Assembly: GCA_019421725.1 (NCBI GenBank)
Contig: JAHZES010000009.1
Coordinates: 10,222 to 21,722, forward strand
Source of the DNA: Clostridiales bacterium
GTDB taxonomy: Bacteria > Bacillota > Clostridia > Oscillospirales > Acutalibacteraceae
Direction of reading: 5' to 3'
DNA length: 11,501 bases
The notes under the pieces are model-generated. The model saw nothing but the letters and a program-made list of their open reading frames with translations, did not search any database and was not told the DNA's origin. Below, piece by piece: positions 1 to 7,932 of the stretch (positions are counted from its first letter, which is position 1; every line of letters begins with the position of its first letter). The position numbers and the translations under genes are program-made.

Positions 1-54
1 GCAGATGCTCCGTTTTGCGGTACGCGGCGTTGCTGTTTTTATTCTTTCAGATTT

Positions 55-936
55 TCATTTTACTTGATTTTGCGGCAAAATGCAATCACTTTCCGGCTTT
101 TTACCGCAGACCGCCCGGTCGATGCCGGCAAAATCTTTTCTGACCGACGTGCGCAGGTCATACTCCGAAAACATCTTTTCAATGGTATGCGCCTGGCCAA
201 TTCCGCATTCCACCGCAAGCAAACCGCCCGGGCGCAGAAAACGCAGCCAGCCGGACAGAATCGCCCGGTAAAATTTCAGGCCGTCCGCCCCGCCGTCCAG
301 CGCCATCTGCGGTTCATGCCGAACCTCGCGCTGCAGCCCGGGAAGCTCCGCAGTTTCAATGTACGGCGGGTTGGAAAGAATAACGTCCTGCGGCAAAAAA
401 TCGCCGCTCCGCGGCTGCGCGAGCACGTCACAGCGCCGAATCTGCACGGCTGTGCGGCTGCGCTCAACATTTCTCTGCAGATATTCCAACGCCTGCGGGG
501 AAAGCTCGCAGGCCGTGACGGATGCATCCGGAATCGCCTTTGCACAGGCAACCGCAATTGCGCCGCTGCCGGAACAAAGATCCAGGATCCGCGGCTGCCG
601 GGTCACCCTGCAGAAATCTACCGCCGCATCCACCAGCAGCGCCGTTTCCTCCCGCGGAATCAGAACCCCTTCTCCCACAAAAAACGGCAAGCCGCAGAAT
701 TCCCATTCTCCTAAAATGTACTGCACCGGACGCCCGGCCGCGCGCTGTTCGATCTTGCTTTGAAAACGCCTGCAGAGCAACTCCTGCGCGGGCTCTTCCC
801 CATGCAGCAGCAGCGCCTGCCGGTTCATTCCGAACACCGATTCAAATAGCCTCAGCGCATCATACTCCGCGTCCTCCGCAAGCGTCTGCTTCAAGCGCGC
901 GCGCCCTTGCCGAAAGCATTCCACCAGTGTTGTCAC
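55..936 (-). CDS. prmC: PrmC, release factor glutamine-N5 methyltransferase
   Basis: This enzyme transfers a methyl group from S-adenosylmethionine to the glutamine of the GGQ motif in peptide-chain release factors, in the cytoplasm. The 293-aa protein has an N-terminal helical domain (about residues 1-75). A Rossmann methyltransferase domain follows, with the SAM-binding loop LDLCSGSGAIAVA at 118-130 and the diagnostic NPPY catalytic motif at 189-192. Family members are usually about 280 aa, so the gene looks complete. The open frame extends further upstream, but the GTG at 936 is the sensible start: its GTGA overlaps the stop codon of the DUF1385 gene by 4 bases, which suggests translational coupling. 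The assignment to PrmC rather than PrmB rests on length and on context, because DUF1385-prmC is, from general knowledge of Clostridia, a common arrangement often followed by prfA. The next gene would lie left of the window and is not seen. Confidence 0.93.
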   Translation of the reverse strand: MTTLVECFRQGRARLKQTLAEDAEYDALRLFESVFGMNRQALLLHGEEPAQELLCRRFQSKIEQRAAGRPVQYILGEWEFCGLPFFVGEGVLIPREETALLVDAAVDFCRVTRQPRILDLCSGSGAIAVACAKAIPDASVTACELSPQALEYLQRNVERSRTAVQIRRCDVLAQPRSGDFLPQDVILSNPPYIETAELPGLQREVRHEPQMALDGGADGLKFYRAILSGWLRFLRPGGLLAVECGIGQAHTIEKMFSEYDLRTSVRKDFAGIDRAVCGKKPESDCILPQNQVK

Positions 937-1874
937 AGGCGATCCTCTCCGTTTTCCGGCACAACGGCCTTCAGCGCGCAGATCGCAGCTTCGATCATGG
1001 GATCTTCCGGCTCCTTGGTGGTAATTCGCTGCATCCACAGACCGGGCGCCGCAACGATCCTGGTAAACAGGTTGTTGTGTTTACCGCAGATCTTAATCAG
1101 TTCGTAACCGATTCCCATCGTCACCGGCAGCAGCAACAGACGGATGCAGGTGCGGAGCAGCGCGTTCGGTGTACGGATAAAAAAGCCGATCACAATACCG
1201 ACCAAAAGCATCAGCACCAAAAAGCTGGTCCCGCAGCGGGGATGGAACCGGGAATGCTTCTTCACATTTTCCACGGTCAGCTCTTCCAGACTCTCGTAAC
1301 AAAAAATCGTCTTATGTTCGGCGCCGTGGTATTGAAATACGCGGCGCATATCCGGCAGCTGCGAAACCAACGCCATATAGCCGACAAGAATCACTAACCG
1401 GAACGCCCCTTCAAAAACGGAACGCCACCAGCCCAATCCGGCGGAATCCTGCGCTCCGGGAATCAGATTAAACAGGAATGCGGGCAGCCACAAAAACAGC
1501 ACGATCGCCAGCGCAACCCCAAGCAGAGAAGCGACGGTTCCCAGCACCTTCATCAATTTATCCCCGAAGGTTTTTTCCAGCCAGATATCAAATTTGCTTT
1601 CCGGCTCCTCGTCGGCTCCCGCAGACACTTCTGCGGAATACATCAGCGTAGTGTAACCGAGCTTCATGGAATCAATAAACGAAACGACACCGCGAATCAG
1701 CGGAAGCCGCATCCATTTCGGCCGTGCTTTGATCTCTGCGGAAAAATCTTTTGTTTCCAGCTTTCCGTCGGCGTTCCAGACTGCCGCCACCGTTTTTTTG
1801 GGGCCGCGCATCATAACGCCTTCGATCAGCGCCTGACCGCCGATCGAGGTCTTGATTTTACATTCTTCTTTCAT
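933..1874 (-). CDS. DUF1385 family (YqhQ-like) multi-pass membrane protein
   Basis: This is a 313-aa integral membrane protein of the DUF1385 family, whose biochemical function is not established. Family signatures are visible: GGQALIEGVMMRGP at 12-25, the basic block RPKWMRLPLIRG at 51-62, HGAEHK at 183-188 and HPRCGT at 211-216. The conserved histidines and cysteine in the last two could bind a metal, which is inference. Hydrophobic segments lie at roughly 108-138, 155-173, 216-235 and 238-260. The start at 1874 is chosen because AGAAAGGA lies just upstream and because the family begins close to the GGQALIEGV motif; longer in-frame starts would run into the kinase gene. It begins 40 bases after the kinase stop and overlaps prmC by 4 bases, so it is probably cotranscribed with both. 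Confidence 0.9.
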   Translation of the reverse strand: MKEECKIKTSIGGQALIEGVMMRGPKKTVAAVWNADGKLETKDFSAEIKARPKWMRLPLIRGVVSFIDSMKLGYTTLMYSAEVSAGADEEPESKFDIWLEKTFGDKLMKVLGTVASLLGVALAIVLFLWLPAFLFNLIPGAQDSAGLGWWRSVFEGAFRLVILVGYMALVSQLPDMRRVFQYHGAEHKTIFCYESLEELTVENVKKHSRFHPRCGTSFLVLMLLVGIVIGFFIRTPNALLRTCIRLLLLPVTMGIGYELIKICGKHNNLFTRIVAAPGLWMQRITTKEPEDPMIEAAICALKAVVPENGEDRL

Positions 1875-1914
1875 AACTGAAATTCCTTTCTCTGAAAATT
1901 GCCGCAAACCCCGG

Positions 1915-3378
1915 TTATTGCTCCAAGCCTTCCTCCGCACCGGCAGGCTCGGTAAATTCCGCAGCAGCCAAACCGGAGGAATTCATTTTCGGCAGACGGA
2001 TGGTCACAGTCGTTCCTTTTCCTTCCTCGCTGGCAATTTCCAGCGCCCCGCTGTGCAGCCGGACGATCTCGTCCGCAACCGCCAGCCCGATTCCCGAGCC
2101 GCCGCGCGTCATATTTGCCTTATAAAACTTTTCTTTTACCTTCGGCAGATCCTCCGGCGCAATGCCGCACCCGTGGTCCTTTATGCTGATCACCAGGTCT
2201 TTTTCCTCTTCGGATGCCGTCACCTGCACCAGGCCGTCATCATCGGAATATTTTATTGCATTTTCCAAAATGTTGACAAAAACCTGACGGAGACGGTTGC
2301 GGTCCCCCAAAACCGGAGAAAGATTTTCGGGCTCATCACACTCCAGGCGGATGCAACTGCGTGCTGCGCGATCTTCAAAGAGGTAAACCGCCTCATCCAG
2401 CTCCGCCAGAAGGTCTATTTTATCCATGATCAACGTCATTCTGCCGCTCTGAATCCTCGAGAAATCGAGCAGCTCTTCCACCAGGCCGGACAGATGCTCG
2501 CTTTCCTTTGCGATAATCGCAACGCCTTTCCGCATCACAGCGGGATTATCTTCGCTGCCCTGCATGGTTTCCGCCCAACCCTTAATAGCCGTCAGCGGCG
2601 TGCGCAGTTCATGAGAAACCGAAGAAATAAAATCGTTTTTTATCCTTTCGGCGGTGTCCAGCTCCTGCGCCATATAGTTGACGGTATCACAGAGCTCGCC
2701 GATTTCATCGTCGTATTTCTTTTCCAGCCGCGCGTCAAAATCTCCTTTTGCGACCTGCCGCGCCGTGGTGCTGATCTCCTTGACAGGATTCACGATCGAA
2801 TTAATGAAATAAGAGCCGGACATAACCACAAAGAATAGCACGATCATTCCTATAATCAGAAAACCGACGGTCCAGACAAAAACCTGCCGGTCGGTAGCTT
2901 CCATGGAAACCACGATCCGGATAGCGCCGGCAAGCTGTTTTCCCGACTGAAAGGGGCGGCTGACTGCCATAATTTTTTCACCGGTGTTGAGCACTCCGCA
3001 CCAGATCCCAACGCCTCCTTCGTTTGCAAGCGCCGCCTCGTAATCCGGCATTTCCTGCTCGGAATCCGGCTGAAAACCGGTGGAGGTATACAGCATTTCC
3101 CCATTACCGTCCAGAATCATCAATTCCATTTTCTCTTTGTCTTCAAAGCTTTCCACAAATTCGCGCGCAGCTTTGTCCATAGTAGCGGTGTCCGATGAAT
3201 TATACGCCACAAAATAACCGCTCATCAGCTCCGAGCGCGAAACAATGGTTTGCTGCACGCCATTATAATACCAGCGGTGTATTGCAACCGAGGCCGCCGT
3301 TTCCAGCAGCACGATCAGCAGCACAATCAACCCGAGACCGTAAATCAGCCACCGTTTGGTGATTCCCTTGATTTTCAT
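1915..3378 (-). CDS. Two-component sensor histidine kinase (HAMP-HisKA-HATPase)
   Basis: This membrane sensor kinase of 487 aa is the likely partner of the response regulator encoded just upstream. Domains in order: TM1 at about 11-33; an extracellular sensor region at about 35-165; TM2 at about 166-193; HAMP at about 194-245; HisKA with the phospho-accepting His256 in VSHELRTPLTAIKGW; and HATPase_c with the N-box NILENAIKYS (Asn373), the G1 box DHGCGI (401-406) and the G2 box GGSGIGLA (426-433). The C-terminal tail of about 25 residues is acidic and probably disordered. All residues needed for kinase activity are present. The start is uncertain: the ATG at 3378 lies about 13 bases after AAAGAAAGG, and an in-frame TTG at 3390 is only 2 bases from it. 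The sensor region shows no motif that names the signal, though a PAS-like extracellular fold is plausible. It follows the regulator by 38 bases. Confidence 0.95.
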   Translation of the reverse strand: MKIKGITKRWLIYGLGLIVLLIVLLETAASVAIHRWYYNGVQQTIVSRSELMSGYFVAYNSSDTATMDKAAREFVESFEDKEKMELMILDGNGEMLYTSTGFQPDSEQEMPDYEAALANEGGVGIWCGVLNTGEKIMAVSRPFQSGKQLAGAIRIVVSMEATDRQVFVWTVGFLIIGMIVLFFVVMSGSYFINSIVNPVKEISTTARQVAKGDFDARLEKKYDDEIGELCDTVNYMAQELDTAERIKNDFISSVSHELRTPLTAIKGWAETMQGSEDNPAVMRKGVAIIAKESEHLSGLVEELLDFSRIQSGRMTLIMDKIDLLAELDEAVYLFEDRAARSCIRLECDEPENLSPVLGDRNRLRQVFVNILENAIKYSDDDGLVQVTASEEEKDLVISIKDHGCGIAPEDLPKVKEKFYKANMTRGGSGIGLAVADEIVRLHSGALEIASEEGKGTTVTIRLPKMNSSGLAAAEFTEPAGAEEGLEQ

Positions 3379-3416
3379 TCGGAAAACCAAACCTTTCTTT
3401 CGTGGAATAATCCGGC

Positions 3417-4112
3417 TTATTGCTCCCAGCGGTACCCCTGCCCCCACACGGTGATAATATGGCGCGGGACTGACGGCTCATCTTCGATCTTCACGCGCAG
3501 ACGGCGCATGTTTACATCAACAATTTTCTCTTCGCCGGGGTAAGACCCGCCCCAGACATGCGCAAGTATCTCGCTGCGGCTGAGCAGCACACCCGGGTTC
3601 TGAAAAAACAGTTCCATCATCTGGAACTCCAGCTGCGTCAATTCAATGCGGGCGCCGCTGCGCATCAGTTCGCGGTTGTGAAGGTTAAGCACAAATTCAC
3701 CGGAACGAATTTCATTCTGGAACGTCTTTGCGCTGTTCTGCATGGACACGCGTCGATACAGCGCCTCTACGCGCGCCACCAGCTCCGAAGGACTGAAGGG
3801 CTTTGTCACATAATCGTCAGCGCCCTGCATCAGGCTGCTGACCTTGTCGCTTTCCTGAGTGCGCGCCGTCAGCATAATAATGCCAATGGTTCCGCTGCGT
3901 TTGCGGATCTCCCTGCAGACGGTAAAGCCGTTGATCCCGGGCGTCATCACATCGAGCAGGGCAATGTCAAATGCGCCGTTTGCTTTGTCAAACAGCCGCA
4001 GTGCCTCGTCTCCGTTGGCGGCCTCGGTGGTTTCGTAGCCCGCCCGCTGCAAATTGATCACTACAAACTCCCGAATCGTATCCTCGTCTTCCAGAACAAG
4101 AATCTTTTTCAT
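3417..4112 (-). CDS. OmpR/PhoB-family response regulator
   Basis: This is a 231-aa DNA-binding response regulator. The receiver domain (1-118) has the acidic pair Glu8-Asp9/Asp11, the phosphorylation site Asp54 in ALLDVMTPG, Thr82 in MLTAR, and Lys104 in the KPF motif, so it should be competent for phosphotransfer. A C-terminal winged-helix domain (about 130-231) carries LTQLEFQMMELFFQNPG, the recognition-helix region VDVNMRRLRVKIE, and the terminal hairpin ITVWGQGYRWE. Length is typical for the family. The ATG at 4112 is chosen because MKKILVLEDE matches family N-termini and a ribosome site (AAGGGG) lies 11 bases upstream; a GTG four codons earlier is an alternative. It sits between a lipoprotein gene (44-base gap) and the cognate kinase (38-base gap). 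Target genes cannot be read from the sequence; autoregulation of this operon is plausible. Confidence 0.95.
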   Translation of the reverse strand: MKKILVLEDEDTIREFVVINLQRAGYETTEAANGDEALRLFDKANGAFDIALLDVMTPGINGFTVCREIRKRSGTIGIIMLTARTQESDKVSSLMQGADDYVTKPFSPSELVARVEALYRRVSMQNSAKTFQNEIRSGEFVLNLHNRELMRSGARIELTQLEFQMMELFFQNPGVLLSRSEILAHVWGGSYPGEEKIVDVNMRRLRVKIEDEPSVPRHIITVWGQGYRWEQ

Positions 4113-4156
4113 TCCTGCGATCACCCCTTCACGATTATCCAGCCGAATCCGCCGGT

Positions 4157-5497
4157 TCAGCTGCCGATCAAATGAATATTTCTGCGGAAAAAATCCGCCT
4201 CGTACCCGTTAAATTCGCTTTGAAGCCGCGCGCTGACCCAACCGCCGTAAACCAAACCGTTGCTCCTCGTAATTTCAAAGTATTCGTTCTTTCCTGTTTT
4301 TTCCCACTCCGATTCCGAAAAAACGCAGATCCGGAACATTTCCCAATCCCTGCTCAGGTTTCGGAACGTCATTGTCCGGGTCTCCCGGTCAATTAAAAAA
4401 TAGGCGTTGTATATCCAACCGTATTCCCGCGGAATCACCAGATAGTAGCCGTCCGGATAATTGATCGCAGTATCCAGCACATCGATAAACGTATCATCTT
4501 TCGCGTTGTATTCCTTCCACTGGGTGTAAGCACACTCCACCACTTTTACATCCTGATTATTTCCTACAATATCCTGATACCGATAAATCTTCTCCAAAAA
4601 GGGAATGTCAATGATACCGTCCCCGGAAATATCCCCTGAAAGCATCGTCGTTTCCCTCAGCAGCTCGCCGCTCTGGTTCTGGCCGCCGGAAAACTCCGGA
4701 AGCTCCAGCGCTCCCTTCTCGGCATTCCAATAGACGATCTCCGTTTTTACAGTGGAAGCGCTCTTGTTTTCGTCAATAACAACGCCCCGCGCTCCCCCCG
4801 TTTCCACCTGACCGAAACGGACGCGCGCATAGGAGCTGATGTTGCCGTCAAGCTGCAGCTCCGACACTACCTGCATCTGATCGGTGTCCGGATTTTTGCT
4901 GAAGAGACGCGCTGTAGAGGTTTGCCCCGATGGATTGAGCAGCAGCGTAAACAATTCGTCCTTCCCGTCCCGATCAAAATCATTCACGATCATTTCGGTA
5001 TAAATGTGGTCGGAAAGGGAGTTGATGACCCCCCCGTCGCGATAAGTATATACGGTACCGATTTTATCACTGTTGAACAGGAGCCAGCCAATCAAAATGC
5101 TCTTTTGTCCGTCCATTCCAAACTGTGTAATCACCAGCCTGTCCACGTCCACGCCCGGCCCTACAATATCCGACTGCACGTTCCATTCTCCGTTCACCCG
5201 ATCCATCAGCACAAAGTGCGTCCCGCCGGTTTCGGTCTTCGTCCGGTAAAAAGCTATGACCTCATCATCGCCGTCGCGATCCAGATCCGCCTGCGTAATG
5301 GCAGAGCATATTTCGCCCGAGCGCGGGTATTTTAAGGTAAAATGCGTACCGATATGCTTTTCCAGCACCGCCTGGATTTTAGCCTGCTCTCCTGCCGGGC
5401 GGGGTGGGTACAGCAGATTGTCGGAATCGATGCTGACCACGCTGCAGCCGCTGAGCAGAAAAACAGCCAAGATCAGCGCAATCAACTTCTTTTTCAT
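4157..5497 (-). CDS. Lipoprotein with FG-GAP/EF-hand-like aspartate loops
   Basis: This is a 446-aa predicted lipoprotein of unknown function. The signal peptide MKKKLIALILAVFLLSGC has a clear LLSGC lipobox with Cys18 as the lipidation site, so the mature protein should be anchored on the outer face of the membrane. Three Asp-rich loops are visible: DLDRDGDDE at 71-79, DFDRDGKDE at 173-181 and DISGDGIID at 289-297. They resemble the calcium-binding loops of FG-GAP/VCBS beta-propeller repeats, and their spacing of roughly 100-115 residues suggests an irregular propeller. The C-terminal 120 residues have no recognised motif. The start is set by AAAGGGG 8 bases before the ATG at 5497 and by the signal peptide. 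As first gene of a run that continues into a response regulator and histidine kinase, it may sense or modulate the kinase, or be an output; neither is shown by sequence. Confidence 0.88.
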   Translation of the reverse strand: MKKKLIALILAVFLLSGCSVVSIDSDNLLYPPRPAGEQAKIQAVLEKHIGTHFTLKYPRSGEICSAITQADLDRDGDDEVIAFYRTKTETGGTHFVLMDRVNGEWNVQSDIVGPGVDVDRLVITQFGMDGQKSILIGWLLFNSDKIGTVYTYRDGGVINSLSDHIYTEMIVNDFDRDGKDELFTLLLNPSGQTSTARLFSKNPDTDQMQVVSELQLDGNISSYARVRFGQVETGGARGVVIDENKSASTVKTEIVYWNAEKGALELPEFSGGQNQSGELLRETTMLSGDISGDGIIDIPFLEKIYRYQDIVGNNQDVKVVECAYTQWKEYNAKDDTFIDVLDTAINYPDGYYLVIPREYGWIYNAYFLIDRETRTMTFRNLSRDWEMFRICVFSESEWEKTGKNEYFEITRSNGLVYGGWVSARLQSEFNGYEADFFRRNIHLIGS

Positions 5498-5540
5498 CTC
5501 GTTATCCCCTTTCCTGCCACAGAATACAGAATTTATAATA

Positions 5541-5549
5541 AGTATAGCA
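5541..5549 (-). promoter_or_regulatory. Probable extended -10 promoter of the lipoprotein/two-component operon
   Basis: Read on the minus strand, TGCTATACT forms an extended -10 (TG-N-TATACT) about 44 bases before the lipoprotein ATG, in an AT-rich stretch with a run of ten T residues just upstream. The best upstream TTG hexamer (TTGCTG) is 20 bases away, too far for a classic -35, so recognition would depend on the extended -10. Confidence 0.45.
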
Positions 5550-5699
5550 TGAAATGAAAAAAAAAACAGCAATAATTTTTACACATATCCGGATTCTGTA
5601 AAAACATCCTCCTAAACCGGAACGTTTTCATACAAAAGAGGCCGAACTGTATGATTATTCGCAAATTTAAGATTTGTTCATGCTTTTATGCAGACTCGG

Positions 5700-5708
5700 T
5701 GATAGAAT
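5700..5708 (+). promoter_or_regulatory. Possible extended -10 promoter of degV
   Basis: TGATAGAAT matches an extended -10 (TG-N-TAGAAT) 87 bases before the degV ATG. No good -35 hexamer is found at 16-18 bases upstream. The region 5498-5795 between the divergent lipoprotein and degV genes otherwise holds only short inverted repeats, such as CATACA/TGTATG near 5630-5653, and no open frame of interest. Confidence 0.35.
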
Positions 5709-5725
5709 AGTCGTAGTAATGAAAA

Positions 5726-5765
5726 ACAGATAATCTCGGTTAAAAAAACATCTGTATTTTTACCG
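5726..5765 (+). repeat. Alternative inverted repeats in the degV leader
   Basis: CGGT plus AAAAA at 5737-5746 (with one bulged T at 5741) can pair with TTTTTACCG at 5757-5765. Separately, ACAGAT at 5726-5731 is complementary to ATCTGT at 5750-5755, which lies in the loop of the first hairpin. The two pairings are either mutually exclusive or form a pseudoknot. The structure would sit in the untranslated leader, about 15-30 bases before the ribosome site. Stability is modest because most pairs are A-U. Confidence 0.35.
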
Positions 5766-5795
5766 AATTGGATCAAACCGAAAGGAAGACCTGCC

Positions 5796-6644
5796 ATGAC
5801 TGAACAAAAAATAGGCCTTATCTGCGATTCCGGCGCCAATCTTTCCCCTGAAATGCGGGCAGAGCACCAGGTCGAGGTAGTTCCTCTGCAAATCAATTTT
5901 TCTGACCGGAGCTATTCCGACGGCGTTGACCTTGCGCCGGACGATATTTACCCGATGATGGAAAAAGAGCTGCCGAAATCCTCGCTGCCGAAAGCAGCGG
6001 ATATCTGCGCCGCTCTGGACGCTTTGAAAGAGCGCGGCTGCACCGAGGCGCTGTTTATCACTATTTCTTCCGGGCTTTCCGGGTGCTTTCAGCTGGTTAC
6101 ATTGCTCGCCGCAGAATACGCCGGCATGGCCGTAAAGGTGTTTGATTCCAAAACGCTCGCCTGCGGAGAGCAGATCCTTGTGCTCGAAGCCGCCCGCGCT
6201 CTTGAGCAGGGCTGCAACATGGCAGAGACCGTCGCCCGGGTCTCTGCCCTGCGCAAAAAAACCGCGTCCTTTATGGTCGTCAAAACATTGGAATATCTTG
6301 CGAAGGGCGGCCGGATCGGCAAGGTAGCCGGGGCTGTCGGCAGTCTGCTGCACCTTTGCCCGGTAATTACCGTTAACGACGACGGTGTTTACGACACCGT
6401 AAACAAAACCATTGGCTTTGGACGCGCAGTGGATCTGATGGTGCAGGAAGCTTCGAAAAAATTCCATGGCAAAGATATCGCTGTCTCCATTGTTCACGCC
6501 AAAAACGAGCTTGGTGCGCGCGCCGCGCTGCAAAAGCTTCGCATCGTCTGCAACATTCGGCAAACGACGATCGTCCCCGTCAGCGCAGTGCTTGGAATCC
6601 ACACCGGTCCAGGCTTGATCGGTATGGTCATTTACGAACTTTAA
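5796..6644 (+). CDS. DegV family fatty-acid-binding protein (FakB-like)
   Basis: This is a 282-aa cytoplasmic DegV-family protein. Family members bind a long-chain fatty acid, and those called FakB present it to the kinase FakA for phosphorylation and use in phospholipid synthesis. Visible signatures are the N-terminal DSGANL (11-16), the fatty-acid carboxylate-binding ITISSGLSG at 88-96, LEYLAKGGRIG at 165-175, and the C-terminal IHTGPGLIG at 268-276 with the conserved His269. Length is typical (about 280 aa), so the gene looks complete. The ATG at 5796 follows AAAGGA with 9-base spacing. It is monocistronic: a promoter-like element lies upstream and a strong terminator directly follows. No fakA homologue lies nearby, so whether it works with FakA is inferred from the family only. 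Confidence 0.93.
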   Translation: MTEQKIGLICDSGANLSPEMRAEHQVEVVPLQINFSDRSYSDGVDLAPDDIYPMMEKELPKSSLPKAADICAALDALKERGCTEALFITISSGLSGCFQLVTLLAAEYAGMAVKVFDSKTLACGEQILVLEAARALEQGCNMAETVARVSALRKKTASFMVVKTLEYLAKGGRIGKVAGAVGSLLHLCPVITVNDDGVYDTVNKTIGFGRAVDLMVQEASKKFHGKDIAVSIVHAKNELGARAALQKLRIVCNIRQTTIVPVSAVLGIHTGPGLIGMVIYEL

Positions 6645-6669
6645 ACCTCTAAACCTCTCAAAAAGCGAC

Positions 6670-6724
6670 GCCCCCATTTTCTGTTAAATCGGTTGATGCA
6701 CAGAAGATGGAGGCTTTTATTTTT
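6670..6724 (+). terminator. Rho-independent terminator after degV
   Basis: A 15-base stem, GCCCCCATTTTCTGT at 6670-6684 against ACAGAAGATGGAGGC at 6700-6714, has 14 paired positions including one G-U. It is followed at once by TTTTATTTTT. It lies 25 bases after the degV stop. On the opposite strand a run of five T residues lies about 6 bases beyond the stem, so it may also weakly stop the convergent minus-strand gene. Confidence 0.9.
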
Positions 6725-6774
6725 CCCGCGAGCATTACGAATCTGCGCCAAACGGCGCTTCGGCTGCATACGGC

Positions 6775-7932
6775 TCAGCAGAGCAGCAGCCCGTCCGGCA
6801 GAAATTCCGCCTCTCCTTCGTAAACGGTGGTTTCCCTGGTTTGAACATCATAACAGACCGCGCCGTTACCGCAACTTGAAAGCAGGTATCTCCTCTCGAT
6901 CCACGCAGCCGGAACTCCGATCTTTTCCGGAAGCACCAGCCTCTGCGCACTGTTCACCGGCTGCAGCACCAGCTTATCGCCTTCCTTCCGGGTTCTGCAG
7001 CAGCCCATGCCTGCCACAAACGCAAAGGCTTCCCCTGCCCTTTCCTTGACGGCTAATTTTTCCGTTTTCCCGGATGAAAGCTCCAGAGAAGCAACGGCGG
7101 AGACTCCGTCCCCGGCCAAAGCAAAAAACAGCCTGTCTACCTCTTTTCCTATTCGATTGAAAGAACCGCTCTCCTCACAGAATGGGAACTTCAGCGGCAG
7201 CTCCTCATCCGCACGCAGCAGCGCTTCGCGAAGCTGCCGCCACGGAGCCCACATCACGCAGCTTTTCAGCAAAGGCGGCTCGCAATCTTCTCCGTCCGCC
7301 TCCTGTGCGTGATGATGTACGCCGCACAAAGCCTTCCCGTCCGCAGAAAATTCAAGTTCACGGGGCGGCGCATCGAGCAGGCGAAAATCCTGCACGGGAA
7401 CGCAGAGCCCGTTTTGCGGTTCCGCATAAAACAAAAAAGCGTTTCTGCCGGTCATCTTTTTCAATTCCCCGTACAGCAGCGCATTTTCTTTATCCGCCCC
7501 GGTTTGGACCAGACACCCGTTCTCCCCGGCAAAGCAGGCGTCTGTCACCCTACCGCAGAAGTAAAAATCCGTCTGTGCAGCGGCGGAATCTGCCTGCTGC
7601 AGCGGCAGGCGCAGGATCCGTATTTCGCTGCCGCAGGAAAGCAAAACGCGCACCTCGCCATTTACCAGCTCAAATTGACGCAAAACGCTGTTTTTCAGCG
7701 AAGTCCGCAGCAGCGACCGCCCGGTCTGATTGCCGCGCAGCAGCAAAACCTGAAAAAAGGGTTCCGGGCATTTCGTCTGTTCCAGCAGCACGGTTTGACC
7801 GTCCCATTCACCCAGCCAGCAAAGCTTTTTACGGGAATAAAAATTTCTCTGATCCAGAATTCTCACGGCGCGGTTCCTTTCCTGACGGAGCAGCTGCACA
7901 GCTGCCGGTGTTTTTTTAATTATATCATGCAT
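6775..7932 (-). CDS. Hypothetical cysteine-rich cytoplasmic protein, beta-propeller-like
   Basis: I do not recognise this protein (385 aa from the ATG at 7932). It has no signal peptide or membrane segment. It has 16 cysteines, including a CC pair at 311-312 and a C-terminal Cys as last residue. Recurrent hydrophobic strands ending in turn motifs (for example VLLSCGSEIRIL near 97-107 and LLSSCGNGAVCYDV near 350-363) look like propeller blades, which is inference. The start is ambiguous: the ATG at 7932 has only a weak AGAAG site, whereas an in-frame TTG at 7989 has a strong AGGAG 6 bases upstream and would give 404 aa. The extra codons are AT-rich, so I kept the ATG. It is a single gene, divergent from the GH4 gene and convergent with degV. 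Plus-strand open frames across it look like shadows. Confidence 0.72.
   Translation of the reverse strand: MHDIIKKTPAAVQLLRQERNRAVRILDQRNFYSRKKLCWLGEWDGQTVLLEQTKCPEPFFQVLLLRGNQTGRSLLRTSLKNSVLRQFELVNGEVRVLLSCGSEIRILRLPLQQADSAAAQTDFYFCGRVTDACFAGENGCLVQTGADKENALLYGELKKMTGRNAFLFYAEPQNGLCVPVQDFRLLDAPPRELEFSADGKALCGVHHHAQEADGEDCEPPLLKSCVMWAPWRQLREALLRADEELPLKFPFCEESGSFNRIGKEVDRLFFALAGDGVSAVASLELSSGKTEKLAVKERAGEAFAFVAGMGCCRTRKEGDKLVLQPVNSAQRLVLPEKIGVPAAWIERRYLLSSCGNGAVCYDVQTRETTVYEGEAEFLPDGLLLC

Noticed and set aside
1..54. Start of another gene downstream of prmC
   Set aside because: The only ATG overlapping the prmC stop runs into a stop after three codons, and no other start with a ribosome site is seen. 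The stretch is too short to call, and no terminator is visible.
522..1397. Long plus-strand open frame (291 codons) opposite prmC and the DUF1385 gene
   Set aside because: It is a GC-rich shadow full of Pro, Arg, Ala and His, opposite two genes with clear family motifs, and has no ribosome site.
6643..6658. Tandem AAACCTCT repeat after the degV stop
   Set aside because: Only two copies of 8 bases, with no sign of a longer array; probably chance.
5760..6677. Minus-strand open frame of 305 codons across degV
   Set aside because: It is entirely antisense to degV, whose motifs, ribosome site and terminator are unmistakable, and it crosses the terminator stem.
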